Part shown: positions 9,040 through 19,550 of the stretch, piece after piece
How positions within the stretch are numbered: position 1 is the first letter of the stretch
How the letters are laid out: each line of letters begins with the position of its first letter
Assembly (NCBI RefSeq): GCF_003269425.1
Contig: NZ_CP030104.1
Location: forward strand, 620,001-684,000
Direction: 5' to 3'
Source of the DNA: Flagellimonas maritima
Lineage (GTDB): Bacteria; Bacteroidota; Bacteroidia; Flavobacteriales; Flavobacteriaceae
Length of the DNA stretch: 64,000 nt
The notes under the pieces: model-generated
The model's input: only the letters and a program-made list of their open reading frames with translations
Told to the model about the DNA's origin: nothing
Database searches by the model: none
Made by a program: the position numbers and the translations under genes

Positions 9040-12000
9040 TTAGTTCCCGTTAGGATCTACAGAAGAATTGCTTTTTGCCTCACGTGCCTTTATAATGGAA
9101 AGTTCTCCCTTGGCCTCTGCCACAATGCTTTCAAATTCGGAAAAATTGGAAATTACACTTTCCAATATATAGGTAGCTTGAAATGCATCGCCCAATGCAT
9201 AGAAATTCTTGGCCATCAATACCAATCCTTTTCCTCCCCATTTTTTATGTGACGCATAATCCTTGGCCAGTTTTTGTACCGATGTATTCGAAGCCTCAAA
9301 ATCCTGACTCTTATTTTTAAAATAGGCATCATAGTACCAAGCTTCTGCCGCTGTCTCCCCAATAGCGATTTTCTTGACTTCATCATACGAAGTTTCTGCC
9401 AATTGTCCATCACCTGTTGCGATTGCAGAACGTGCGATCATAATTTGCGCATCACTTTTAATACGATTATCTATTTTAGGAGCTTTAAGAACTTTTTCCG
9501 CATAGGTTATCGTTTTATCAAAATTCTCTTTTTCGTAGTAGCCCTTCATCAAATTGGATTGCGCAAAGGTTCTATTTTGAGGGATTTCAGCAGTGTTTTC
9601 CAATTTTTCCAAAAAAGGAATGGCATTTTCATAATCCTGTTTTCCAACATATATCTCGCAGACCCTAGAAAGTGCCTGTTCGGTAAACTCCCCATTGCTA
9701 TCGGCAACAGCTTTATAATTTGGCAATGCTTTTTCCTTATCCCCTTTGGCAAAATAGAGTTGGGCAAGATTGAAATTGGCCTGTAGCGCATGTAGGCCGT
9801 TTGGGAATTCTTTTAAATAATCTTCGTAACCTCGAATGGCCATATCGGTTTTACCTTCTGCATATTTTCTATCGGCTGATTCGTAGCTTGCGTTATCCAA
9901 TTCAGTGTCCGTAACTTCTACAAAATCCAAACTTCTTGCCCAAGTAGCGTATTCACTTACCCTTCCTTCATCCACATAGACCAATTTGGCAGTTCCTACA
10001 GCCTGTTTGGCCTCTTGTGTTTTTGGATATTTTTGCACAATTTCCTTTAACTTGGTCAATGCTTGACTATTTCTGTTGGCGTTATAGTGAACCAATCCTT
10101 GGCGAAGCAATGCTCTAGGAGCAAACTTGCTTGTTGCAAATTCTTCAACAAGCCTGTCATACGTTTGAAGGCCTTTGGCCTCTTCATCTATTTTTACATA
10201 TGTGTTGCCCAGCTCAAAAAGGGCGTCGTCCCTAAAAGAGGACTTAGGATATCTTGTTAAAAATCGATTTAAGCCTTCAAGCTTGGCGCTATTATTTCCT
10301 AAAAACCCACTGCACAATGTTTTTTGAAAAGCTGCATAGTCTTGTTCAGAAACGTTTAGTTTTAATGCTTCATCATAAGCGGTCTGAGCTAGTTTGTATT
10401 GACTGGTAACGAAATAACTATCGCCCAATCGCAGGTTACTATCATTGAGTATGTCTATATTTTCTTTGCCAGAGCTGACTATATTTTTGAAATGATTTAC
10501 TGCACTACCGTAATTTTTCAGTTTGAAATGACAATACCCCAAATTATAATCCAAATCTTGATATTCCTCTAGATTTTTTGAAGCCTCAAGTCCTTGGAAC
10601 CTATTGAAACCTTCCAAAGCTGCCTCAAAACGATTTAATCTATAATCGGATTCAGATTTCCAATACAGTGCGCGTGCCTCAAAAGTTGGATTTTCCGCAC
10701 TTTTCAACGATTTGGAAAAGTGCTCAAAAGCTGTTTCATAATCACCGTCCATAAACAGTTCCACTCCCCTGTAAAATGCTACTTTTTGATAGGTTTCTTT
10801 GCTGGCGTATCCCTTGTTTTGTTCTAAAAGAACCATTGCTCCCTCAAAATTCCTTGAAGTGATATAGGAATCTACCAACAACTCTTGAATTTCTTGTTGA
10901 TGTTCATCTTTTGGATACTTTTCCAGATAAGCAGTCAACACTTCTGGAACAGGTTCGTACGCATTTCCTATTTCGTAGCTCAATCTAGCGTAATTCAAGA
11001 AAGCATCCTTTTGTATTTCTGCACTGAAATCCATTTGGGAAGCATTTCTAAAAGCGTTCAAGGCTTCTGATTTTTTATTTAATTTCAGATAGCACTCGGC
11101 CAGATGATAATATGCATTTTGGGAGACGCTATTTGTGCCTCCTATAATTTTGTTGAATTGTTGAACCGCGCTGTCATAGTCTCCGATTTTATAATAGGAA
11201 TATCCAATCAAGTAATAATCCGTATTATTGAATTTCCCACGTTTTCCGCGGTACTTTTCCAAATATGGAACGGCCTCTTCGTACTGTTCCAAATTAAAGT
11301 AGCTTTCGCCGATGATTTTGTTAAGCTCGGATACTTCACTACGGTCAGACTTTGGCAACTGTTTTTTGGCCAGGGCAATGGCTTCCTCAAAATTTCCTAA
11401 CTTAAAATTTAGGTCCGCCTGATAATACGATAACTTTTCATTAAGAAGTTCGGGGTCGGTAATCTGATCAAAACGCTCACTAGCACCATCGTAATCATCC
11501 TGCTCATAGGCAATATATCCCAAATAATATTTTGCTTGGGATCCATATTTGGTCGAATTGCTCACTTTGCTTAAATAACGCTCTGCATCCTTTGGCCTGT
11601 TGGACGAATACAGCGCATACCCATTATTGAAATTGAAACGTTCCTTATCGGTATTTGACATGGTGGACTGATCCACTTTTTTGTACCATTTGAGTGCATA
11701 GGGATATTTTCCCGTCTCAAAATAATAATCGGCTACGTCCAAAAAAGCCGAGTTACGCTTTGTAGAGGTTGGGTAACGCTCCACAAAATCCTCCATCATC
11801 TTATCGGCTCCACGTTGGTTTAGGCGTATGGCTGCATTTGCGGCATAATAGGCACTATTTGCTTTGGTCTCGTAGTCCTTTGTCTCGACCTTCACTTTTT
11901 CAAAAATAGTCTGTGCTGCTTGGTATTGTTGGTTATTATAAAGTGATAGTGCATCTTGAAAGACCTTTTTTTCGTGGGTATGGATTTTGGTCTCTTGAGC

Positions 12001-12060
12001 TATAAGAATAAAAAAAGTTCCCAAGAAAATGGGGAAGAAAATGAGGTGATTTCGATTCAT
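9040..12060 (-). CDS. Large tetratricopeptide-repeat protein, exported
   Basis: A 1006-residue protein with a signal peptide (front part MNRNHLIFFPIFLGTFFILI) followed by roughly twenty TPR-like helical pairs spanning almost the whole chain (for example YYKIGDYDSAVQQFNKII and ALNAFRNASQMDF). Such proteins act as periplasmic or outer-membrane scaffolds. The operon with the downstream barrel gene suggests the TPR protein works with it, as a periplasmic partner. No enzymatic motif is visible. Function beyond scaffolding is inference. Confidence 0.8.
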   Translation of the reverse strand: MNRNHLIFFPIFLGTFFILIAQETKIHTHEKKVFQDALSLYNNQQYQAAQTIFEKVKVETKDYETKANSAYYAANAAIRLNQRGADKMMEDFVERYPTSTKRNSAFLDVADYYFETGKYPYALKWYKKVDQSTMSNTDKERFNFNNGYALYSSNRPKDAERYLSKVSNSTKYGSQAKYYLGYIAYEQDDYDGASERFDQITDPELLNEKLSYYQADLNFKLGNFEEAIALAKKQLPKSDRSEVSELNKIIGESYFNLEQYEEAVPYLEKYRGKRGKFNNTDYYLIGYSYYKIGDYDSAVQQFNKIIGGTNSVSQNAYYHLAECYLKLNKKSEALNAFRNASQMDFSAEIQKDAFLNYARLSYEIGNAYEPVPEVLTAYLEKYPKDEHQQEIQELLVDSYITSRNFEGAMVLLEQNKGYASKETYQKVAFYRGVELFMDGDYETAFEHFSKSLKSAENPTFEARALYWKSESDYRLNRFEAALEGFNRFQGLEASKNLEEYQDLDYNLGYCHFKLKNYGSAVNHFKNIVSSGKENIDILNDSNLRLGDSYFVTSQYKLAQTAYDEALKLNVSEQDYAAFQKTLCSGFLGNNSAKLEGLNRFLTRYPKSSFRDDALFELGNTYVKIDEEAKGLQTYDRLVEEFATSKFAPRALLRQGLVHYNANRNSQALTKLKEIVQKYPKTQEAKQAVGTAKLVYVDEGRVSEYATWARSLDFVEVTDTELDNASYESADRKYAEGKTDMAIRGYEDYLKEFPNGLHALQANFNLAQLYFAKGDKEKALPNYKAVADSNGEFTEQALSRVCEIYVGKQDYENAIPFLEKLENTAEIPQNRTFAQSNLMKGYYEKENFDKTITYAEKVLKAPKIDNRIKSDAQIMIARSAIATGDGQLAETSYDEVKKIAIGETAAEAWYYDAYFKNKSQDFEASNTSVQKLAKDYASHKKWGGKGLVLMAKNFYALGDAFQATYILESVISNFSEFESIVAEAKGELSIIKAREAKSNSSVDPNGN

Positions 12061-12205
12061 AGTGTTCTACGCTGTTCTCGATTGATTGTTACCATAACGT
12101 CAAAATTTAAGCCAAAGTATATTCCAAAGTTAGGAAGCATAATTTGTAAACGCTTAACTCATTATAAATTTAGAACTTAGTACCTTTATTTTTTAATGTA
12201 AAATT

Positions 12206-12895
12206 ATGCTCGAAACCATCGTAAAATTAAAAGACGTAGCTATATTCCAAAATGAAAATCTCATCTTGAACAAAATTACCTTAGAAGTAAAAAAAGGGGA
12301 ATTTGTATATATAATCGGTAAAACGGGGAGTGGGAAAAGTAGTTTTATGAAAACCTTATATGCGGATATTCCCTTGAAGCAAGGCTCTGGCAATGTGGTC
12401 GATTTTGATTTGAAAAAGCTGCAGGAAAAGGACATTCCATATTTAAGGAGAAAATTAGGTATTGTTTTTCAGGATTTTAAATTACTATCCGATAGAAATA
12501 TTAACAACAATCTACGTTTTGTTCTCAAAGCAACGGGATGGACAGATACCACTAAGATGGACAGTAAAATTGAAGAAGTTTTGGACAAAGTGGGAATGAA
12601 AACCAAAGGTTTTAAGTTTCCGCATGAATTATCCGGTGGAGAACAGCAACGTATTGCAATAGCTCGAGCCCTACTGAATGACCCAGAGTTGATTCTTGCA
12701 GATGAACCTACGGGAAACTTAGACCCGCAGACAAGTGTTGAAGTCATGAAAGTACTTCAAGACATCAACCAGAACGGGCGGACAATCATTATGGCCACCC
12801 ATGATTATGCCCTTATTCTTAAATATCCGCATAAAACATTGAAATGTGATGGAAGCAAAGTTTTTGAGGTTATTCAAAAAGCAACTGCATCATGA
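12206..12895 (+). CDS. ftsE: FtsE-like ABC transporter ATP-binding protein
   Basis: A 229-residue ABC ATPase. The Walker A loop is GKTGSGKSS near residue 40, the signature is LSGGEQQR, Walker B is [12 protein letters not shown], and the switch His is in MATHDY. The ADEPTGNLD form and short length match the FtsE/LolD/MacB branch; FtsE works with FtsX to control septal peptidoglycan hydrolysis. No ftsX lies next to it. Instead a small membrane protein overlaps its end by 4 bases. The FtsE label is the usual annotation for this gene in Flavobacteriaceae, though LolD-like activity cannot be excluded. Confidence 0.8.
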   Translation: MLETIVKLKDVAIFQNENLILNKITLEVKKGEFVYIIGKTGSGKSSFMKTLYADIPLKQGSGNVVDFDLKKLQEKDIPYLRRKLGIVFQDFKLLSDRNINNNLRFVLKATGWTDTTKMDSKIEEVLDKVGMKTKGFKFPHELSGGEQQRIAIARALLNDPELILADEPTGNLDPQTSVEVMKVLQDINQNGRTIIMATHDYALILKYPHKTLKCDGSKVFEVIQKATAS

Positions 12896-13323
12896 TCCTT
12901 AAAAAACGCGACTGCAAAAAAAATAAAAAAACCAATCCTTTAATCGGTATATTACTTTTCTTGATATCGATAGTTTTGACCGTTCTTACTGGACCGCTTG
13001 GCTTGATATACGGTTTTTTTCAGCAACTGTTTACAAGAGGTTTGACAGGGGTTGGGGAGTTTGCCTTAGAAATGGCCATCTCCATAGATCAATTGGGTAA
13101 CGTAATCATGCAGCATTTGTTCAACCTGCTCTGGATAAAAGAAGGGGGTTATGAATTTGGTAACAGGGATGAAACCATTTCTAGTGCTTTGGGAAAAAAT
13201 AAACAATTGGATACCTTAACAGGGTTTGGAAAAGCAATAGACAAAATTTTGGACATTATTGACCCCAACCATTCCCTGAACTCAATCGACTACTATATTC
13301 AGCCTCCAAAAGAGAACCGTTAA
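12892..13323 (+). CDS. Small membrane protein coupled to ftsE
   Basis: A 143-residue protein whose ATG overlaps the ftsE stop (ATGA), so translation is probably coupled. A basic N-terminus is followed by a hydrophobic stretch (about residues 18-45, LIGILLFLISIVLTVL) and a likely amphipathic second segment. The C-terminal part is soluble. I do not recognise a family. The tight coupling suggests it is a partner of the ATPase or needed with it at the membrane. Confidence 0.7.
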   Translation: MILKKRDCKKNKKTNPLIGILLFLISIVLTVLTGPLGLIYGFFQQLFTRGLTGVGEFALEMAISIDQLGNVIMQHLFNLLWIKEGGYEFGNRDETISSALGKNKQLDTLTGFGKAIDKILDIIDPNHSLNSIDYYIQPPKENR

Positions 13324-13410
13324 CAAATAATTGAACATTGTTGTGGTATTGACCCCATGACCGCCAAAAGTTTTTTGTTTATTTGTTAAAATTTAATTTT
13401 CTTCCTTTTT

Positions 13411-14169
13411 ATGGAAATTCTTGGTATTGATGTTGGTGGGTCTGGTATTAAAGGTGCACTGGTAAACGCTGAAACTGGAGAAATGCTTACGGAAAGGTAT
13501 CGCATTCCCACCCCAAGTTCAAGAAAGCCTGAAGATATGGCCAAGGTCATCGCTCAAATAGTTGACCACTTTAAATATAAAGGGCCTGTAGGATGTGGCT
13601 TTCCGACAATTGTGAAAAATGGAGTATGTCAATCGCCCGGAAACCTTCATCCGAGTTGGGTTGGTGTCAACATAGACGAATTGTTCACAAAAGCTACGGG
13701 CCACGAATTTACCGTATTGAACGATGCAGATGCAGCTGGTTATGCTTCCATGAACTACGGCGTTGGAAAAGGCAAAGAAGGTCTAATTATCATGATTACC
13801 ATAGGCACAGGTCTTGGTAGCGGTGCTTTTTACAATGGCATATTGCTCCCTAATTTTGAATTGGGCCAAATACCCTTTAAGAAATACAAAAAAATTGAAC
13901 ACTACGCTGCTGCGTCCGCAAAAGAGAGAGAAGGTTTGACTTTTGAAAAATGGGGCAAACGATTCAACAAATTCTTAAAATTGGTGGAATTGATAATCTC
14001 TCCTGACTTAATTATCGTTGGTGGAGGAACCTCGAAAAGATGGCAGGAATTTAATCATCTTATTACTATTGAAACCGATGTGGTTAAAGCAGAATTAATG
14101 AACCATGCAGGTATTATAGGAGCAGCCGTTGCTTGCTTGCGCGAACAACACCATGGGCATTTGGATTAA
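13411..14169 (+). CDS. ppgK: ROK-family kinase, polyphosphate glucokinase-like
   Basis: A 252-residue sugar kinase that would phosphorylate glucose, probably with polyphosphate and/or ATP as donor. The phosphate-1 loop is GIDVGGSGIKGALV, the catalytic Asp is in LNDADAAG, and phosphate-2 is ITIGTGLGSG. The length and the PTIVKNGVCQSPGNLHPSW segment fit the PpgK subgroup rather than longer ROK repressors. It is single, downstream of the ftsE pair by about 90 bases. The ROK call is firm; polyphosphate as donor is inferred from similarity. Confidence 0.85.
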   Translation: MEILGIDVGGSGIKGALVNAETGEMLTERYRIPTPSSRKPEDMAKVIAQIVDHFKYKGPVGCGFPTIVKNGVCQSPGNLHPSWVGVNIDELFTKATGHEFTVLNDADAAGYASMNYGVGKGKEGLIIMITIGTGLGSGAFYNGILLPNFELGQIPFKKYKKIEHYAAASAKEREGLTFEKWGKRFNKFLKLVELIISPDLIIVGGGTSKRWQEFNHLITIETDVVKAELMNHAGIIGAAVACLREQHHGHLD

Positions 14170-14247
14170 TGTATCCCTATCTGTCTTTCCTATCCATACA
14201 ATAATATTTTTCATTAACATTCCTACTTTTTTAATGTTATTCCATAC

Positions 14248-14421
14248 GGATGCTGAGCGCAGTCGAAGCATAATCTTGAATCAATTCTGCTTTCTCTCCG
14301 GATTACTGCCTTTGCAGTAATGACCATTCGTTGTGCTCGAGGTTTTTACCTACGCTCCAAAGAAACAATATAAGAATACTTATGCCATTCCGCACGGATG
14401 CTTCGACTGCGCTCAGCATCC
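14248..14421. repeat. Inverted pair of 24-base intergenic repeats with internal hairpin
   Basis: The 24 bases at 14248-14271 (core GAGCGCAGTCGAAG) recur as an exact reverse complement at 14398-14421. Between them, ATTACTGC at 14302-14309 and GCAGTAAT at 14314-14321 form a perfect hairpin. The whole 296-base gap between ppgK and typA carries no gene. The pattern is that of a mobile or REP-like intergenic element, and the folded RNA could end transcripts from both convergent genes. Confidence 0.75.
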
Positions 14422-14465
14422 TTTCAATATCCATCTCTCTAGATTACTCTCCGAAGGAAAGAATT

Positions 14466-16265
14466 TTAATCAGTCTTATTCCGTTTTCTATCAACTTCTT
14501 TTAAATGGATTTTACGAAGTCTAATGTGATGTGGCGTTACCTCAACATATTCATCCTTTTGGATGTACTCAAGCGCTTCTTCCAATGAAAATTTGATAGC
14601 AGGTACTATTTTGGCTTTGTCATCTGCACCGGCAGAACGTACATTTGATAATTTTTTGGTTTTGGTCACATTCACCGTCATATCATCTCCGCGTGAGTTT
14701 TCCCCTATTACTTGTCCTTCATAAATATCCTCGCCCGGATCAATAAAAAATTTACCTCTTTCTTGTAATTTATCAATAGAATAAGGAATTGCCGTTCCAT
14801 TTTCCATAGAAACCAATGAACCATTTTGACGCTGCGCAATTTCTCCCTTCAAAGGTTGATATTCAAAAAAGCGGTGCGCCATTATAGCCTCACCCGCAGT
14901 AGCTGTCAATAATTGGTTTCGTAAGCCAATAATTCCACGGGAGGGAATCATGAATTCGCAAAGCATGCGAGACCCCTTGGCTTCCATGCTCGTCATTTCA
15001 CCTTTACGGATAGATACCATTTCAACCGCCTTGCCTGAAACTTCTTCAGGTAGATCTATGGTCAAATGTTCTATAGGTTCGCATTTTACCCCATCTATTT
15101 TTTTAATGATTACCTGAGGTTGGCCAATTTGAAGTTCATAACCTTCTCTTCGCATGGTCTCAATCAAAACGGAAAGGTGCAATACACCACGTCCAAAAAC
15201 CATGAATTTATCTGCACTATCGGTTTCTTCAACACGAAGTGCCAAATTTTTCTCCAATTCCTTCTCTAAGCGTTCTTTGATATGGCGCGAAGTAACGAAC
15301 TTTCCATCTTTACCAAAAAATGGACTATCATTGATAGTGAAGAGCATACTCATGGTCGGCTCATCGATGGCAATGGTTTTTAGTTTTTCAGGATTTTCTA
15401 AATCCGCAACAGTGTCACCTATTTCAAAACCTTCCATGCCCACTATGGCACAGATATCGCCAGTTTTGACCTCTTGTACTTTTTGGCGGCCCAATCCTTC
15501 AAAAGTAAAAAGTTCCTTGATTTTTGATTTTACGATAGTTCCGTCACGTTTTACCAATGAAATCTGTTGACCTTCTTTTAACGATCCTCGCGTCAGCCTA
15601 CCAATGGCAATACGTCCTGTAAATGATGAAAAGTCCAATGAGGTAATCAACATTTGGGTCGTACCTTCTTGTGGTTGGAACTCAGGTACGTGCTCAATGA
15701 CCATATCCAACAGTGGCTCTATATTTTCAGTGGGCTCTTGCCAGTCTTCGCTCATCCAGTTTTGTTTGGCAGAACCATACACAGTGGGGAAGTCCAACTG
15801 CCATTCTTCTGCACCAAGCTCAAACATTAGATCAAAAACCTTCTCATGCACTTCTTCCGGCGTACAGTTTTCTTTATCGACCTTATTGATTACAACACAA
15901 GGTTTTAAACCTAAATCTATCGCTTTTTGCAAAACAAAGCGTGTTTGAGGCATTGGCCCTTCAAAAGCATCCACCAATAATAAAACACCATCTGCCATAT
16001 TAAGTACACGCTCAACTTCACCACCAAAATCAGCGTGACCGGGAGTGTCGATAATATTAATTTTGGTGTCTTTATAGACTACGGAAACATTTTTAGACAC
16101 GATGGTAATACCACGTTCTCGTTCAAGGTCATTATTGTCCAAAATCAAATCACCTTTGTTCTCGTTATCTCGAAACAATTGACAATGGTACATGATCTTA
16201 TCGACCAATGTAGTTTTACCGTGGTCAACGTGGGCAATAATGGCAATATTCTTGATTTTGGACAT
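14466..16265 (-). CDS. typA: Ribosome-associated GTPase TypA/BipA
   Basis: A 599-residue translational GTPase of the EF-G/LepA class that acts on ribosome assembly and stress adaptation. The G-domain motifs are AHVDHGKTTLVDK (G1), ERERGITI (G2), DTPGHADFGGEV (G3) and NKVDK (G4). Domain II and the BipA-specific C-terminal part (MTVNVTKTKKLSNVRSAGAD region) follow. Full length and intact. It is transcribed alone toward the repeat-containing gap. Confidence 0.96.
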   Translation of the reverse strand: MSKIKNIAIIAHVDHGKTTLVDKIMYHCQLFRDNENKGDLILDNNDLERERGITIVSKNVSVVYKDTKINIIDTPGHADFGGEVERVLNMADGVLLLVDAFEGPMPQTRFVLQKAIDLGLKPCVVINKVDKENCTPEEVHEKVFDLMFELGAEEWQLDFPTVYGSAKQNWMSEDWQEPTENIEPLLDMVIEHVPEFQPQEGTTQMLITSLDFSSFTGRIAIGRLTRGSLKEGQQISLVKRDGTIVKSKIKELFTFEGLGRQKVQEVKTGDICAIVGMEGFEIGDTVADLENPEKLKTIAIDEPTMSMLFTINDSPFFGKDGKFVTSRHIKERLEKELEKNLALRVEETDSADKFMVFGRGVLHLSVLIETMRREGYELQIGQPQVIIKKIDGVKCEPIEHLTIDLPEEVSGKAVEMVSIRKGEMTSMEAKGSRMLCEFMIPSRGIIGLRNQLLTATAGEAIMAHRFFEYQPLKGEIAQRQNGSLVSMENGTAIPYSIDKLQERGKFFIDPGEDIYEGQVIGENSRGDDMTVNVTKTKKLSNVRSAGADDKAKIVPAIKFSLEEALEYIQKDEYVEVTPHHIRLRKIHLKEVDRKRNKTD

Positions 16266-16376
16266 AACCTGGATTTAAGCGCGCAAAGATACTGCGATTT
16301 CCCGGCTTATTTACCTAATGTCATGTTATTTTTATCTTATTGATTTTGAGGAAGTTTGATGACAAAAATTATCCGC

Positions 16377-16904
16377 CTATTTATCTCCCAGCACCCAACC
16401 AATACTAAAGCTGATCGTTGGTCCGAAACCATCATCATCGAAGAAGCTATCAAAATAATAACCAACACCAAATTCCAAATTAAAATTGAATCCTTTGGGA
16501 TATGTTCTTTGAAAGCCATAAACGGGTCCCGCAAACCCAAAATATCCATCTCCAGAATCTAGATTCCCAATAATCACTTCCTCTAAAAAGAATGTCCCCG
16601 ATACCGCTACATAATTTGCCGAGTTTCCATTAACACGCTTATTCTTTGACAAGCGTCTTTCAAAATTGTAATAGTACCTGTACTGGCCATTCAATGCTGG
16701 TATAAAAGCATAGCCTGCCGAATTTGCGCCAAATTGTAAACCCGCGCCAAAATCCAAAGTCTGGTTTTGGGCTATTCCAATCTCATATTCAAGACCAAGA
16801 TTGATGATATTGATTTTGAATTGATGGCCTTCAACGTTATGTGTGGTTTGGGCATTAATTAGAAAATGAAATACCAATAGGAAAATCGTGATACTATATT
16901 TCAT
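16377..16904 (-). CDS. Small envelope protein, barrel-like (paralogue A)
   Basis: A 175-residue protein with a signal peptide (MKYSITIFLLVFHFLINAQ). The rest has alternating hydrophobic and aromatic strands (LGLEYEIGIAQNQTLDFG, then NGQYRYYYNFERR) and ends in a glycine-rich strand. It resembles a small eight-stranded outer-membrane barrel. It is a paralogue of the protein at 21334-21891: both share a GLEYE(I/M)G motif, an NxRYYxNF motif and a GNSxNY motif. No known family could be named. It lies just downstream of the TonB-type barrel gene on the same strand. Confidence 0.65.
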   Translation of the reverse strand: MKYSITIFLLVFHFLINAQTTHNVEGHQFKINIINLGLEYEIGIAQNQTLDFGAGLQFGANSAGYAFIPALNGQYRYYYNFERRLSKNKRVNGNSANYVAVSGTFFLEEVIIGNLDSGDGYFGFAGPVYGFQRTYPKGFNFNLEFGVGYYFDSFFDDDGFGPTISFSIGWVLGDK

Positions 16905-16969
16905 TGGATAAGGTTATTTGCTACGCTACCAACCCCTCAAAGATTAAGCCAAACCAAAGATTTATATTC

Positions 16970-19369
16970 TCAATTCTCTATTCGGCCCTTTTCATCTTCC
17001 AGTCCTGTTTTTCGATTTCTAGCTTTCTTGATTTCGCTTCGACCAAAATCATAGCTTAAACTAAAGGCGACCTGCCTACTATCGCTGCCGCCACTGCCAT
17101 TAATAAACAGTTCGCCGAATTGTGTGGTACCGCGCCAGGGTACGGTATATAAAATATCATTGAACGCGAGGCGGGCGGTCAATTCCTCTTTAAAGTATTT
17201 TTTTTGAAAAGCAACGTTCAATGAGCCTAGCGCCTGTGTTTGATAGGTTCCGCCCCACACCGAGGGAGAACTGTACCAGCCAGAAATTTCCATACGGAGT
17301 TCTTTGGGCAAAGTAAATGTGTTTTGTGCATAAAAACTTAAAGTCTCTTGCTTTACAGGAAGAAATTCAGGGCTATTGGCTTTATAATTGCTGACATATG
17401 CATTAAGGCTCAGATAAAGATTCCACCACTTTTTTATATTCTTCGGATAGGAAACACCCAGATTGATAACCTCGTTATCGGCCACATTGAGCGTAGTTAT
17501 GAAGTTTCGACCATTGGATTCCGCTACGGTAACCTGGGCAAAAAATTCGGAAACGTAACTATAGCTTATAGAAGTCGTTAAGCGATAATTGAAAGTATGC
17601 GATAATTTAAGGTTATCGGTATACTGGGGCTGAAGAAACGGATTGCCCTGTCTAAATGAAAGCTCATTGATTACATAGGCGAACGGATTCAGGGATTGAT
17701 AATTAGGTCGCTGAATTCGCTTACTATAAGTCAATGCCAATTGATTTTTACGATTCATTTGGTACGTTAATCCACCAGAAGGAAAGAAATCGGTATAGTT
17801 CCGTTCTACCCTTGCATTATCACCTTCCTGCTGACTTTCGAGGTTTCCATCTGAAATTGTGTTTTCCACTCGGAGTCCAACTTGGAAGTTCCATTTGTTT
17901 TTTTTGTAGTTGTAATTGATGTATGCGGCATTTATCTGTTCTGTATATCGAAACACATTGCTTTGAGTGGGGTCGAAAACAGCTTCGTCATTTATTCCAT
18001 TAAAAAAATCAAAGGTATTATCCGTATCCACATACGAAATTTTTACTCCCAGTCCCAAATCTCCTTTGAAGAGATTTTGTTCATAATCTGTTTTAAAGGT
18101 AACTATGGAAATATCTATTGGGGTATCTTGGCTCGTGGGATTTTGACGGATAATCGCAGTTTCTAAACCGTTAAAGTATATGTTCGGTTGCGAAGCGATC
18201 CTATCACTACCATATCTTCCATAATCCATATCGATATTTACTGCATAGCCCAAGGTATCTGCATAACGATAATTCAAATTTGCGTTCATATTATACGATG
18301 TATTTGATGATCTATTGTCCGAAACCAAAACACTGTCATTAGCCACGGCATTTAAAGGTCTGATCGGGGTTCTTGAATTGTTTTCACTGGAATTATTGTT
18401 AAAATTACCATCGAATATGGCGCCGAAAGTACTTTTTTCTGAAGCGTACAAATCATAGCCCAATTTAATATTATTGCTATTTCTATCGTAAACACTGTTT
18501 GTTCTAGCACCAAAACGAGTTCCTGACTGGTCGCGAATAAGGTTTAAAAAATTAGTGCTCTTTCCAAAGCGATTACTATAGGTGCCGTACAAATTTCCTC
18601 TTTTACCTCTAGCATTAAAATTGATACTATTGTTTTGCCTAACAAAATCGCCCACGGTCATACCGGATGTTATTGAACCGTTTACCCCTAAACTTTTGTC
18701 CTTTTTTAATTTTATATTGATAATTCCGGCATTGCCCGCAGCATCGTATTTTGAAGAAGGCTGTGTTATGATTTCGATTGCTTCAATGTCCGTCGCTTGT
18801 AAACTTTCCAAATAGTTGGTCAAGTCTTCTCCCTGAAGCACCGAAAGTCTTCCATCAATAAAAATCTGTACTCCGGATTTACCTTCCACTATAATACTTC
18901 CTCCATTATCAACAATGACTCCAGGGGCTTTGCGCAACAGCTCAAACGCTGAAGTTCCTGTTGCATTGATTGTATTTTCAACATTAAAAACAGTCTTGTC
19001 GGCCAAAACCTGGACCATAGGCTTTTCCGCAACTACGGTCACCTCATCCAAGTCCTCGGCTTGCTCTGCTAGGATTATTTCACCCAAATTGAGTGATTTA
19101 CCATTGTAATCTATATTTTTAAGATAGTCCGCATAACCGATACTGGAAATTTTAAGATAGTACGTTTCGGTCAAAATATCCTTTAGAATAAAAGTCCCAC
19201 TTTCAATAGTGGTGGTGGCCTTTACCAAGATTGAATCTGAAACCCTGTTCAAAGTCACCGCTGCATATGGAATAGGGTCCCCAAATTCAGTTTTTACGTC
19301 GCCAGATATGTTCTGGGCCTGCGAAAAGAACGATAGGGTAAGAAAACATACAAAAGTTAGGTTTTTCAT
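16970..19369 (-). CDS. TonB-dependent-receptor-like outer-membrane barrel protein
   Basis: A 799-residue outer-membrane protein. After a signal peptide (FLTLSFFSQAQ), residues of about 20-100 form a CarboxypepD_reg-like domain (ISGDVKTEFGDPIPYAAVTL). A plug-like region follows with VEGKSGVQIFIDGR and then SSKYDAAGNAGIINI. The rest is a large barrel (outer membrane beta-barrel family 3). This type often transports or binds peptides or polymers. It is divergent from the sensor kinase/LytTR pair, with 181 bases between, so it may be a target of that system. Confidence 0.85.
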   Translation of the reverse strand: MKNLTFVCFLTLSFFSQAQNISGDVKTEFGDPIPYAAVTLNRVSDSILVKATTTIESGTFILKDILTETYYLKISSIGYADYLKNIDYNGKSLNLGEIILAEQAEDLDEVTVVAEKPMVQVLADKTVFNVENTINATGTSAFELLRKAPGVIVDNGGSIIVEGKSGVQIFIDGRLSVLQGEDLTNYLESLQATDIEAIEIITQPSSKYDAAGNAGIINIKLKKDKSLGVNGSITSGMTVGDFVRQNNSINFNARGKRGNLYGTYSNRFGKSTNFLNLIRDQSGTRFGARTNSVYDRNSNNIKLGYDLYASEKSTFGAIFDGNFNNNSSENNSRTPIRPLNAVANDSVLVSDNRSSNTSYNMNANLNYRYADTLGYAVNIDMDYGRYGSDRIASQPNIYFNGLETAIIRQNPTSQDTPIDISIVTFKTDYEQNLFKGDLGLGVKISYVDTDNTFDFFNGINDEAVFDPTQSNVFRYTEQINAAYINYNYKKNKWNFQVGLRVENTISDGNLESQQEGDNARVERNYTDFFPSGGLTYQMNRKNQLALTYSKRIQRPNYQSLNPFAYVINELSFRQGNPFLQPQYTDNLKLSHTFNYRLTTSISYSYVSEFFAQVTVAESNGRNFITTLNVADNEVINLGVSYPKNIKKWWNLYLSLNAYVSNYKANSPEFLPVKQETLSFYAQNTFTLPKELRMEISGWYSSPSVWGGTYQTQALGSLNVAFQKKYFKEELTARLAFNDILYTVPWRGTTQFGELFINGSGGSDSRQVAFSLSYDFGRSEIKKARNRKTGLEDEKGRIEN

Positions 19370-19550
19370 TTCGGTTGTTTTGAATGGATATGCAAAATTT
19401 GGATTTTGTATACACTCGTAAAAGGAGAATCTGTCGAGTGTACCTATAAGCTGGCGAATGGACTCGCCCGTTCATCGGAATATAGGACCATTCAACTTTT
19501 TATATTTTTATCTCGCTAATAGTTTTTGCTATTTTCATAAAAATTAGGTG

